Origin: Gracilaria gracilis
Taxonomy: Eukaryota > Rhodophyta > Florideophyceae > Gracilariales > Gracilariaceae
Direction: 5' to 3'
NCBI GenBank assembly: GCA_030374805.1
Contig: JARGSG010000013.1
Location: 496,001 to 560,000, forward strand
Length of the DNA: 64,000 nt
In this document: in pieces, positions 1 through 11,436 of the stretch
How the letters are laid out: each line of letters opens with the position of its first letter
Numbering within the stretch: position 1 is the stretch's first letter
The notes under the pieces: generated by a model
Databases searched by the model: none
Seen by the model: only the letters and a program-made list of their open reading frames with translations
Told to the model about the DNA's origin: nothing
Program-made: the position numbers and the translations under genes

Positions 1-87
1 TGTCATAAACGGCTGAAACAGCGTCCTAGACTTTCCAACCTTCCGAGTCTTCGTCCTCGGCGTCTTCCACGAGGAAACATGGTATTT

Positions 88-1467
88 CTAGATCATCGAC
101 TGCTCAGCTTCGGCCGCTGTCGGCAGGGGTGAAAGTGCATCAGCATGGGTGTTCAGTATTTCTTTCTTGTACTGCACGTTGAAGTCGAATTCCGATAACC
201 GGAGTCTCCACCAAATCAGCCGGTCAGAAGGCTCCGCAATGGAGAGAAGGCATCGCAGGGCCGAATGGTTGGTATGGATGGTAAAGTGACCTTCCATGAG
301 GTATTTTAGCAGGGTCTAAAGACTCCAGACTACTGCCAAGTACTTTTTCTCGGGTACCGAGTAATTCCTTTCATGAACTTGATGGATTCGAGACCAAAAA
401 CCAATTGGAAGTCGTTCGCCACTCTCCGTGGTATGAAACAGAGCACATCCGATCCGTAAATTGCTGGCATCCGTATCGATGGCATACGGCATTCCTAGTT
501 TCAGCAAGGAAAGAATTGGCGGCGACTTCACTGCATCAGTGAGCGATGTGAATGCAATTCCCTTACGGTCACCGAATGGTTTTAGTTTGACTGGGTGTCT
601 CTTCCATAGGAGTTCATTCAATTGAGCTGCAATACCTGCGAAGTGCGGGATAAAACGACGGTAGACATTACAAAGGCCGAGGAAGGATCGGAGTTTTATT
701 TGGGTCCATGGGTGTTTAGCCTCCTCGGGAGACAGCACACGTACAGCGTCGATGGATAGCCGTCCCAGACGGATTATTTGGCCGAGATATTTCACTGTAT
801 CGGTTAAGAACTCGCAGTTCTTCAACTTCAGTGTAATGCTTGCGTTTCGTAGGACCAGCATCTCTTCCCGAACGTGGGTCGAATGCTCGTCCAGGTTACT
901 GGAGAACACAAGGATGTCATCCAGGTATATCAAGCACGTCTTCCACTTAAAGCGGGCAAGCAAGATATCCATTGCTCTTTGGAAAGTGGAGGGGGGGCGT
1001 TCGTGAGGCCAAAGAGCATCCAGTTGAATCGGTATATATTTTGATGACATACAAACGCCGTTTTATCACCGTCCTCTGTCCTTAATGAGACTTGTCAATA
1101 TCCTCAGTTGGCGTCAAGAGTCGTGAACACCTTTGCAATTCCTAGCAATCGATACATTCGTCCATCCTCGGGATGGGATACACGTCTTTAACGACAGCAG
1201 CGTTAAGCTTGCGGTAATCGATACAAAAACGCCAAGACCCCCTGGGTTTGGGAGATAGTACCACAGGCGAGGCCCATGGCGACTTAGCCGGTTCAATGAC
1301 TCCGGCACGGAGCATCTTCTCGACTTGAGTCTTCTACTCTTCCAGAGCTGGCGATCCTGCCATGTAAGGGTGTTGTGAAATAGGCCGAGTGTTAGGCAGC
1401 AAATCCATCCCTTGTTCGATGATGCCAATTTTTCCACGGGACCCATTCGACATGGAAATGAACTCAC
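88..1467 (-). pseudogene. Reverse transcriptase and RNase H region of the left Ty3/gypsy remnant
   Basis: Part of the element spanning 1-5450. The RT palm motif IYLDDILVFSS lies near 930. The connection segment has the typical PHFAGIAA and LLWKR pattern. RNase H follows with AIDTDASN near 470 and the late motif TNHSALRCL near 270. The order RT then RNase H, with integrase expected after it, is the Ty3/gypsy arrangement. Fossil, not functional. Confidence 0.85.
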
Positions 1468-2039
1468 GTATCATATCCCGTAGCTTCTCACGGTGAGACC
1501 CTGCGACATGGTTGAAGTCCAGAGACTCGAGCTCCTGCATGGGGTCCTTCTTCTCAGCTCCAGGTGATTCTGGCCTTCCTTCCGACGGTGTCGTCGTTGC
1601 TTCTGTCAAAGAGTTCAAAACGTCTTCACCCCAAGAATTTGGCGCAGCGTCTCCCGACGAATTCTTCGGTACGGTTGCGGCTAAAAAAGATTCAGCGCAC
1701 TTCCCCTCCCCTACCTCGGCTTCGAAAATTCCGAAAACCTCTGCGGTAGAGACGTGTGTGGGTACGAAAGCCATCGGGTGTGGTAATATAGAACTAATGA
1801 CCTGATTCTTTACCAAAATCTCTTTAGAGGAGCTGAAATTAGCAACCAATACCCTGAAGCGCTTCTCTGGCTCAACAAGTGCAATCCGATTCGCAAGTGT
1901 TAAGTTCTGCCTTTCGTTTACGAAAGGAAATGGTTGATCTGTTCGTAAGCTCTGCTGCGCGGACGTTACTGTGGCTCAGGTCTGGGATTCGGGGAGAATA
2001 CAAATACACCGAGCCACTCGGAGCTTCGTCGCGGAGCGG

Positions 2040-2400
2040 TTAGAATTCGACCGGTATTCGGCCACCGACAATGGGACTGGGTTTTAAAGCCTGTCGTAAA
2101 GGTCGCCGAACAACCGGCACAGTTGTGCCATCTTCCAGCTCGACGATTCTTTTCTGTGGTGAAATTGCTTTGACAAATAAGTCGGAGAAATCACATCCGA
2201 GTATTGCCGGCGCAGCTAAACGCTTGCAAACGAGGAGGTCCAGGTGAACAACGCAACGATCAAGCCTGTCGATCAGGTCCATTACTCCCACGATTGAAAG
2301 TGGCCTATTGTTGGCATCTGCTATATCGGGTTGAGAGACCGGCAGAATCTGAGAACATAACTGCGGCGGAAGAAGCGATTGAAGCAAAAAAGGTTTGGAC
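2040..2400 (-). pseudogene. Protease region of the left Ty3/gypsy remnant
   Basis: Part of the element spanning 1-5450. It carries a segment ending in AILGCDFSDLFVKAI followed by a short basic and proline-rich linker, the usual C-terminal half of a gypsy-type retropepsin. A closely similar segment occurs in the right-hand element near 58550 (CILGTNFIDRYVKAI). The catalytic D[TS]G half is not clear by eye. Fossil. Confidence 0.6.
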
Positions 2401-2849
2401 CAGCCCCCGTATCAAGGAAGGATAGCTGCGAAACCATATAGTTTTCGGATACACCGAGGTCAGCAAAAACTTTGTAGTTCCGTTTTTCCATGGGCAGGGC
2501 TCTATCTGGAGCACGGACATTGCGTAACCGTACCTACGGGCGAAGGAGAAGAACGAGGTGTTCCGAGTCTATTTCTATCGTGTCCATCTTCCTCGTAAAG
2601 ATCGTGGCCGGGAAGCGAGGCTTGGCAGCCTCTGGCACGTCCGAGCTCGACTTTGATTGCACCGATCCTTCAAAAGAGGCTCCCATTCTCAGTTTTTCTG
2701 AGGGTCGCCGCCATTCTGCGGAACAATGTGGTGAGCAGATGCGGGGCCCGCTTCAACTTGAGGCGGTGAAGGTTCCTGTTTTCCAAGCTGAGTGTCCGCC
2801 TACGCACGAAGGTACGATTTGTCGGGAACATGTTCCCGTTCGGCGGGCG

Positions 2850-4467
2850 TCAACGAATCATAATGGACAACAAATTTTGCCATATCCCTGAATTGTAACA
2901 TACAGTTTGGGGAAATATAGCCATTTTGTAACAAATATGGTATACGATATGACGAAGAGAATCCGCATTGGGAGGGCTACGCTCCTTTCCAGAGTGGTAG
3001 GGATTCCTCCAAACGGGACGGGAGTTTCTATATCCGCCAGAGTGCTGCACTGGAAATGCCGTAACATGATTAACGGTGTACAAAGCATCGTACCAAACTT
3101 CGGTAGTCGGTTCCATCGTAGATGGCAGATCCGACGTAGCCAACGATTAACCAATCTGTACTAGGTGCACGTTGTCGTAATTGGCGTGGGCTGAAGCTCT
3201 CTAGTGAGGCTGTGATGAATCCCTCTCTTCCAAAAGAAAGAGTCTGGGCGTGCGAGACTTAAGTACAGCACGCTCTAGGGCCGCATCTCCCTCAGCTTGG
3301 GCAAAATGAACCAGATCTAAAAAGAAGACCATACGCTTGTTCCCCCGATAATGGGCAACCAAAGTCCTAATCGAAGGGAGCAAGCCATCCACGAGCATGG
3401 TACATCGCTCGACCGCAAAGTACACATTTCCACAGTGTTGAAATGCCTTATTCATCCGTGCAGAATAAACATTCTCCGCCTCATTTGGTCCTTGCTACAT
3501 GTCTCGCAATGAGGATATGGCATCTTGAATTGCGTTTCCTGTAGCATAGGATGGCAGGAGGTACCACACAGCCTCTGTTTAACAGATTATTCCTCCTTCA
3601 GAAGCACGAGACGATCCGAGAACCGCATTGTACTGGTCCACGACCATACATTTTGAAAAGTAAGGTAGTGCGATGTAGGCCTGTGCCTCGGACATCCAAA
3701 GTAATTCGGCTTCCCCAACATATCGAGCAAAGGAAATCCAACAGAAGGATTGGACCCTAACCAGAGAACTTATTGGGCTTCTGTGTGAGCTCAAGCCGCT
3801 TAATGTGGGTTTTCACTCGTCCAGTCCCGCGAAGGGGTCCATTATAAACTGGAGTCTTCCAGCCAATAATATCGGTACGATAACAACTTCCGATACAATA
3901 CATTCGTTGGCTTCAGTTCCTTGAGTCCAAGGGGCTTCCGTCCCTTTGTGCGGCTGCGGAAAACGCCTTGCGTGGCTTCGATGGCCCGAGAGAGGGTGGC
4001 ACGAGAGCGTGGGGGCTCCTCCTCACTTTCAGAAGAATTGGTAGAAGAAGATCAGACTCAGAGGACGGAATAGAAGACGAATCAGGTTCCTGTTTAGCCA
4101 TTCTCGTCTTTTCCGCATGGCGGTTCTTAGGGCGGTGCGATTTCTGAGAACCTTCGGAAACTGGCATGCCGGGTGCCACAGCATCGTAAATGATGATATG
4201 CTCGACCGTTTTCAGACGGGCCACGAAGCGGTTTAAACGATCTGTTGCCTGCTCATGCGGGACAGCCGATACTTTCCGGTTTTCCATGATCTTGTTGACA
4301 TCAGACCGTAAGACACGAACGTCTTCCACAACATACCGGACATCTGCTCTGTATAACCGGTGTCGGAGTGTCGTAATGTTCTGAACCAGAGCCACGTGAG
4401 AGTTCTGCATCAAGCGCACTTGTGCCTCTAATACACGGAGGGTATACTCGTCGGACCTCGAAGACAT
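2850..4467 (-). pseudogene. Gag region of the left Ty3/gypsy remnant
   Basis: Part of the element spanning 1-5450. The best segment is 3913-4467, beginning MSSRSDEYTLRVLEAQVRL with a predicted N-terminal coiled coil and a basic, serine-rich tail. Leftward segments to about 2850 lie between this and the protease and are attributed to gag by position only. No zinc knuckle was recognised with confidence. Fossil. Confidence 0.5.
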
Positions 4468-4749
4468 GACTTCAGCCGCTTGCGCGGACTCAGCCGGTTC
4501 TTCAGCCGGTGGGCCGCATTGCTGGAACGGGGGCCCAGGGAAGCCTATGCTTGATCGTTATCACCCGGGGCGTTCAGTACATCCGTTGTAACGGCGGGAG
4601 GCTCTGTGCCAGTCCGGATGATTCCCGTGTTCTGGCAATAGGGCCAAGTGCAGACCCAGCCTTCGAGCGACCGTTGTTACAGCGAGATGTCATAGTCTTC
4701 CGAAGCAGTTGGGCGCACTTGGCGGACAATTACTGCATCCAGTAATGGT

Positions 4750-6300
4750 CCAAAGCGGAGAATCCCAATGTAGAGGGATCCAGAACCAGTTCCCACTCCA
4801 ACCAACGTTGGAAAGAAAGACGATTCAAAGCCGGGAGACCACTTGGAGAGCAGAAGCCATTACACGAACGGAGAAACAACTCGCGTGAACGGAGAGGCAC
4901 CCAAGGTGTTCTGCTTTGCTCCCTGTGAAGGGCGGCGCAGCAGAAGAGCCATTCAATGGGGTTGACACGTGCCAGGCGTAGCTCCGGACAACCTCTTCCT
5001 GCCTAACAGACGGAGGTGGGCAGAAGATCGGCCACAGGGGCGAACCCAATAATAATGGGCGGGACACAGAAATGAGGGATCCAAGCCAACTGTACGGGCA
5101 AGAAAAGAAGAAGAAAAGGGGCAAAGGAGCCGTGCAAACGAGACAGGGTCCCGGAACAAAATAGAAAAAAGAAGAAGTGGCAAATAAAGACCTGTAAACA
5201 GGACGGAGAACGACCGTAGTAACGGGAAAAACAACAAGAAACAAACGGTGATAATCCCCGTAAGTAAGCGGCAACTCCTCAAAGACACGAGGTAGGTAAG
5301 TAATACCGTGGTCCACACGGACGCTCTTCAGAAGAAGTTGCAGCCCTGCGCGGGCGAAAAACTTAGAGCCGAACAGTCGGTTGAATTCACTTCCCAAAAG
5401 CGATGGTCACTGAGCCACTGCTTATATAGAGATCACTAAAGTATATTTAACTAACAAATATCCCATTGCACGTCCTGCTATGACACCACACCTGTATCTA
5501 CCCACGGCTCGACGAAGCAAATTCAGCACGTGAAAACCCGAAAGTGTCCGCAATCCAGGCCAACAAGTAACAATTCTCTTACCAGAGTCCTACCATCCTC
5601 ACTATCTGAGGCACATACAGAATTTCAGCACATGTCCAAAGTGCAGCGCGAACGAGACCGAAGACGTAGGCGAATTGCTCTACAGAATCTTTCTCTCGTG
5701 AGGCAGTCTAGCGGAAAGAGCCATTGCAAAGGAAAAAGCAGATCGATGTCGAGTGTAAGACCGAGGCGGATACCGTTCTGACTTGGAAGGAGAGGCAAGG
5801 CATCGGTAATCGCGCCAGCGTTGGTTGATACCCTCATAGTTCTCGCAATTAAATGGTGTGAACAGTGTGACCAGGCGTTAGCACGGGGCGCAGGCCACGC
5901 AGAAGCAACTCAAAAAGCAGGAAAAGGGAAAAGAGAGCCACGGAAGTGACTGACGTAAGAAAAAACGCCAGGATAGACCTTGCACAAGGCCAAATGCGAC
6001 AATCAGCGTGAAAAAACTTTACAGTTAAGGTCTTTCAAAGGACACATGATATATAGGCAAACCGTAGGTAGGCAACAGAGTACCCTTTCCATGAAGAAGT
6101 TGATGATCGCCGTAGGCGAAAAATCTAGAGCCGAGGCTCTCTGGAAAAGTTTACTGAGTTGCCAGGGACGAACTAGAGGTAATAAATAGTTTAGTAAACT
6201 TCCTAGAACTAAGCAAAGACTATCTAATAAATACCTAAACACCCGCAATGCTGTTCTTACCATCAATTCCCCCCGTGCAACATGTGTTCTACTAACACTA
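4750..6300 (-). repeat. Probable 5' LTR and leader of the left element
   Basis: A pyrimidine-rich stretch on the minus strand (about 5330 down to 4950) lies downstream of a TATA-like motif, CTATATAAG on the minus strand near 5421-5430. The same architecture, TATA-like box then a long C/T-rich transcribed leader, is seen in the LTRs at 13484-14348 and 14720-15570. The outer LTR boundary could not be fixed and no target duplication was found. The remainder to 6300 holds only short chance ORFs. Confidence 0.4.
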
Positions 6301-8089
6301 ATGTAGTATAGCCGTCTGACCCAAATGGTGCGATCTGGCATGCGTTACAGCTACGGGGGGCACTGGAAGAGCATCTGGGGGTTGTTGATTAATTTAGAAA
6401 TGAAGTAGAATAGTTTTAATTCTTAATTGTAGAAATACGGGCGCCAGAGACAATACACCTCGAGTGCGCCTCCCGGCAGCACATGTGGAACTTCCACTGC
6501 GTCATGCCGGTCACCATACTCGGCCTAACTTACGAGTGGGAGATCCGCGCCCTTCATGGTAAAGCTAAAGCACCTATTACGCTACAATTCACCTGGTTGG
6601 TTTCTACAGTCAAACTTGCAGGTAGTGTCGTATTTCAGAGGACACAAAGCTTCTTCGGCACTGCAATCCACACTCTACCCACTCGTGTGTAGTCACCAGA
6701 CTAAGCGCATTGCGACTATCAGTGGCTGGTCGTGTCATACCTCAGAGGATTCTCTTTTTATTTCTTTTTCTAAATTGAGCCCTACGAGTGCTACTTAGTA
6801 CCGGTCTACTGTCTATTTATAGCCCTTGGGATTATACCACGTCCTAGAAGAGAACGGCAGGCAAGTGTACTTGCACATAATGCACACAATGAACAAGACT
6901 GTGGATAGAAAGCTGCTTATTGCATTACCAGACGCCTTAGCTCAAAAGTGCCTAAGCGAAAAAATCTGAGGATTCCCTCTCATGTGCGTTGCATTAAAAT
7001 ACATTGTGGACATTGCAGAGGTACCAGAGAGGTCTGGGAAATGGTATAACCGAGGAGAGGGAAGACAGGGCACTGGTTTGGACTGGGCTTCGTGACGGCA
7101 AATATGCGTTGTACTTTGGAATGGAAAGAAAAAGCAGGTCGTGGGGCGTCATGTAACCACCCTCTAATGTTTCTGAATTCAACAAAAACTTATACCAAAG
7201 CAAGAATTAGAAAACACAGTAATCAAAGGAGAAGATAGACAATTAAAAGCAAAATGTATGGTTTGGAAAAGTAGTCCTAGAGAGAGTGGCGCAGTCATGT
7301 TTGTAATGTCCTGTCGTGTAAAAATGCAGCCTCGGTGCAGCAAAACAAAGCATAGCCATAAAATGAATGGGTAAACGTTTTGAAAAGTAAAGTAACATAC
7401 TCCTCTGCAGCTTCATTCGCGAATGTGGCGTTATATGCGCAGTTAAGATGTTGAAATAAAGGAACTTATTGATGATTAATCATTGTTTTCAATTTTCAAA
7501 AGAGGTTTTTAGTTTATGTTTTTTATACAAATTTGAACTACAACTGCCCTAAACGAAAAGTGTTCTTATCGATGGTACCAAAACGCAAAACTAACTAAGG
7601 AAATAGCCACATTCAGATTTGACGTTGACAACGGCACTCGTATCAGTCAAAAGCAAAATACCTGGCGTTTGGCCTGAACCCTGCGTGGAGGGAAGACTAC
7701 TACCATAACACTGTTTTGGTATTGGGATTTTGGCTGGGCGACCTAAACGCCGTGTTAAATTTTATGCAATTTGGGAGTAGAAATAGCTGGATAATTTTGT
7801 CATATTGCTTCATCTTATCTGATAAAGATGCATTTTTGAGAGCCAAAGCTAGAAATTTAGAAATTTTTGCTGGAGCGTGCGGGAGAAGCTGAAATTCGGG
7901 ATGAACGGCGAGATTTTCGTATATTTCAATTGAGAACTACTGCATTATAATAATGAAAAGAAATCCTTTACTGCCAGCCGAAAGTTCTTGAGCCTGACCG
8001 AGACCTATTGAAAGCTCTCGGCAGCCAATTCATAGAAACGAACGAGTAGTAAAGAGTAATTAGAAGAGAGAGGCACGATTTCGAAGATG
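6301..8089. other. Gene-less stretch, nothing recognised
   Basis: About 1.8 kb of moderately AT-rich sequence with only short chance ORFs. No convincing coding pattern, RNA gene or repeat was recognised by eye. Confidence 0.5.
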
Positions 8090-8099
8090 GAAGGGTGGG

Positions 8100-8285
8100 T
8101 TGGAGAAAAGAGAGAGACACGAAGGAGCAACATGCGGGCGCCTTCTCAACGCCGGCAGCGGCGTTGATACCGCAGTCGTCCAGCACTGACGTCGTACGCG
8201 TCGTGAATTACACCACCAAAGTGCCGCCCTCGCTATCTATCCACATTTCGTTTCATGCGCGTAAATTACTCTACACAGCACGAAA
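8100..8285 (+). repeat. Old dispersed repeat, copy A (uninterrupted)
   Basis: This stretch matches 14585-14719 plus 15571-15615. Shared blocks include CAGCACTGACGTCGTA followed by GCGTCGTGAATTAC, then CTATCC, ACATT and GTTTCATG. In copy A the TATCC at 8238-8242 occurs once and the sequence is continuous. In copy B the same point is split by a solo LTR. Copy A therefore acts as the empty-site reference for that insertion. The family of the repeat is not recognised. Confidence 0.75.
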
Positions 8286-8659
8286 CCTTCCAAACTAAGT
8301 ACGTCGTAAAAGTAGTCTAAAGACTCAGAGCGTCCGCGGTGCGCGCATCGTCGTCAGGAAGTTTTGGAGTTAGCGACGATAAGGGTATTGAAATGGAGGG
8401 ACCGGAAGAGGTGCCCCCGAAAAAGCAGAAGGACGCAGCGGTAGAAGTAATCGTGCGGTCAAAGTAAATACTCGAAATAATACTTGCTCGGCATGAGCAG
8501 CAAATCGAAGCGAGTGAGATGTATACTTTCCATCGCGTGGGGGCAAATAGTAAGAGGAGAGAAACAACGAGACAAACCGTTTGTCAATGCTGAGCTCCGA
8601 TGGTCCACAGTCTCACCGGGTAGACCAAATTAGCGTGCGTGCTTTCCCCGAGCTTCCTA

Positions 8660-9628
8660 TCAGCGGGAAAACAGATCCATGGGAGAAGGAAGGTTGTTTG
8701 TTCGAGAAACAAAGCGTACGAGAGATTCTCGGCTCGCTGTTTTGCCCTTTACCACCGAGAGACGAGCCCAAATCTCCTGACAACGAATATCGACGTTCGT
8801 TGCGAAAAGCGAGACAACCCAACTGGCACGCAAATCACTAAGGCAATACGCGAAGACCACAAGTGTACAATCGCGCAATTTGCGCAAACTGGATGTGCCC
8901 ATGCCGAGTGCCCAAATTTGTTGCATTTGGATGGCTGGTACTTCGCAACGCACTTCGGCGGCTGGAAATGTAGTGTCTTCCCAACGAGCATAAGTTCTTA
9001 CCACGTGCGAAACAAATGTGTAATCCGCTACCGATCGACCAAGGAGTAGGAGCTGCATTTGTCGTACGGCACTCAGATACTGCGGTACAGAGTTTGCACT
9101 CACACTTCTCGGGCCTTTTTCTCTCGCACGGCACAGCCATCCGATATATGCAATTAGATGACCTTCAATTACGGGAAGAATCTCTCTCCCTTCCTGAGTG
9201 CAGAACTGCATCCATGTTTCTCACTGAGCATTTCTGGTGCGCGTGGTTCTAGGGCTCCATGCGTATTCCCTGAGAATCTCTAGCGCCTTCCGGGCGCCAG
9301 TATTCTGTCCAGATACAGCAGCAACGTGGGTCTGGCAAGCCTGAGTAAGCAGCATTCCAGAGCTCGCACGGGTCAAACGTTGATTCTCAGCAGGATGGAT
9401 TTCCACTGCGGGTTCCGAACGTGATGGGCGTTTCAAACGCTCTGTGGCGGGAGTAGGAGTCGCTTCATCTTCTGTAACATTATCTTGCCCTGGTGGTACC
9501 AGGGTTGCCCTAGTCATTCCGGGATTACGAGTATGGCCAGTGCGCTGCTGGCTTTCAGGTTCAGCAAGTTCGGGGTAATGAGCTCCACGGGAGGTCATAG
9601 GAGCCGTATGTCGTCCGCCTGCGACCAC
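8660..9628 (-). pseudogene. Tyrosine recombinase fragment (Crypton- or DIRS-like element)
   Basis: Minus-strand coding sequence with a basic, proline- and threonine-rich N-terminal part (about 9628-9250). A SAM-like core-binding segment follows (LIAYIGWL, then VPQYLSAVRQMQLLLLGR), and then the start of a catalytic domain with the pattern LRDCTLVVFAYCLSDLRAS, where the arginine matches the first catalytic Arg of tyrosine recombinases. The later H-x-R and tyrosine motifs are not present, so the copy is truncated, and it is broken. No reverse transcriptase sits beside it, so a Crypton-type DNA transposon or a severed DIRS-like element are both possible. Treated as a fossil. Confidence 0.6.
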
Positions 9629-9756
9629 GCTGTCGATAGCTTGCGATATACTTGGCGAAGGAGAAACACCGGATGTTCACTAAGTGGGCGGTATGGAAAA
9701 GCGTCTGCGGGGGCGCGCATCCCATCCCATACGGAACGCCTTAGCTACTTCCAGAC

Positions 9757-10874
9757 TTGGAGGTCGCTTCGAGGAATTCGTCGCGACAAGGCGTCAGCGA
9801 AGCGTTGTCGCGTAATGAACACCGTATGACACGGAATGCTGACCCCACGCTGAAGCGATCACAGCCCTCTCGGGAGCCCGGCGTCTCGTCAAAGTCGCCG
9901 CCCAGCAACGCAGATGCGGAAATGTCAAGAGAAACCACCGCTGTGCGGGACAATACCGATGAGACTCAGCAGTTACCGGCGAAACCGTCGCCTACACTGC
10001 ATCACGCGGTGGGAACGTTCACATCGGACATTGAAGTGGAAATACCGCCTAAGTCGTCGTTGAGCTCCCACGTCCAAGACGTAGAAGCAGCGTCAAAGGC
10101 TACGTCGCCCAACACGCCTGAGGCAGGCCACACCGTGAACACGTCGCTAAGTGCCCTGCAGGGAAGTGCCAACTGTAGCACACGGATTACATCAGCAACA
10201 CATGTCAGCTCAGTGAGCGAGTCACGTCGAAAAAAAATCTGACACCTCCCGTGCATACGGGGGCAGAAAAAGCCACGGCGAAGAACAATGACGGCCATCC
10301 GTTGACAACGTCACGTTCCACCACGGCAAGGCCGGTTCAATCAGGGTTACCGTTGACGCGAGAGCCTTCGACGACACACCCAACTCCGTCGGAACGGTTG
10401 TTATCACGCAAACTTGCGGTACGCCTACTTGGCACTCCAGCGAGAGAAGGAACTCTACCGAATCAAGGCAACGGGAACACCGACACCGCGAGACGCGTGA
10501 CAATCGACCCAAGTATCGGGCCATACCGCAAAGCCACCGGGCCATCAACCTTGTTGGACAACACTCGGTCTAACCGGAGTATGAAATCACTGCCACACAC
10601 GGTAATGCCGCCGGACAGCTCTCCGAAGAAGGATGTCGTAATTACACGGCAAGGCCAGAAAGTCTTCCGACAGGAGTTCGTAGTCGATCACATAGTAGAA
10701 CGCTCATACCACCCATTAAAGTACGTACAGTATCTCGTACGTTGGTATGGCTACGGGCTTGAGGCTGACTCGGGTGAGCCCATCGAGTATCTCCCACGAT
10801 CGAAAGTGGTGCAGTGCCATGGACTTACTCTCACGGATCTCCCGAAGACAATTGTCAATGTCCAAGTGGGATAA
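9757..10874 (+). pseudogene. Chromodomain-bearing C-terminal fragment of a retroelement polyprotein
   Basis: Plus-strand coding sequence, rich in Ser, Thr and Pro and probably disordered, ending in a chromodomain-like segment: FVVDHIVERSYHPLK, then YLVRWYGYG, between about 10675 and 10800. This is how chromovirus (Ty3/gypsy) polyproteins end, after the integrase. No integrase catalytic core is visible upstream, so this is a tail fragment. A host chromodomain protein is a less likely alternative. Broken; fossil. Confidence 0.5.
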
Positions 10875-11410
10875 CACGTCCCGAAGTGGAAGAAGATAGC
10901 TCACCTAGAAGGAAGTTCAGAAGCGGAAGAAGATGAAGCTGGCACTTGGAAAAGGAAAACTATACGTCATAGATATAGTGCAATAGAATGAGCCCATATT
11001 GGGTATGCATAGTAGCATAGTAGTAGTTTAGTGTGCACAAGGTGCCCCCAAGGTGTTCACGTGTAGGGCTCATGCACTGTGTTGTGCAAGTTCTCAGGTA
11101 CCTCCTTTGTAGGTAGATTGTTTATTATTTTTCGACAAGTAGCTGCTGTCCCCGGAGATGAAGTTAAGCACCTCCCGCTAGGCAGAGCCGACCGTGGTAA
11201 CCCTCAAGCACTCCCTAGTCGATTCTTCATCGTCTAGTTTCCCATAGGGTCGTTCTGCCGCCGCTACCGGTGCTGCACGTCTGTCTCGTGCCCCGTTGTT
11301 ATCGTCGCTGCACGCTCCTTTGTCCCCGCTTGGGTGCTACGCATAGTATCCCTATTTATTGGGCATTGTTGATACTCATTCGCGTGAGTGTACTTCAATA
11401 GACGGAAGTA
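10875..11410. other. Gene-less stretch, possible LTR of the chromodomain fragment
   Basis: Directly downstream of the chromodomain-like ORF lies about 500 bp without coding pattern, with T-rich and C/T-rich parts. Its position suggests a 3' LTR, but no matching partner, terminal TG...CA pair or target duplication was identified. A 10-base match to the 5S rRNA GAAGTTAAGC motif near 11160 is considered chance. Confidence 0.25.
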
Positions 11411-11436
11411 GGCTTAATGGCTACCAGGGCTGCATC

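Larger units (their letters stand above)
1..5450 (-). mobile_element. Ty3/gypsy LTR retroelement remnant, cut by the left window edge
   Basis: Fossil retroelement read on the minus strand, so its 5' end lies at the right. In order from right to left it shows a probable 5' LTR and leader (pyrimidine-rich, roughly 4750 to beyond 5430), a gag region, a retroviral-type aspartic protease region, reverse transcriptase and RNase H. The integrase would lie beyond position 1 and is not visible. Part order and motifs (YLDD in RT, DTDAS in RNase H, an ILG-type protease motif) place it in Ty3/gypsy. It is clearly broken, with at least five interruptions, and looks old. No second LTR is in view, so age cannot be judged from LTR divergence. 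Confidence 0.85.

Noticed and set aside
4825-5397. 190-codon minus-strand ORF in the left element
   Set aside because: It lies in the C/T-rich LTR/leader, giving Phe/Ser/Leu/Pro-rich nonsense. Equivalent LTR regions at 13985-14140 show the same effect.
11145-11220. 5S rRNA-like motif GAAGTTAAGC
   Set aside because: Only about ten bases match and the flanks do not fold as 5S rRNA.
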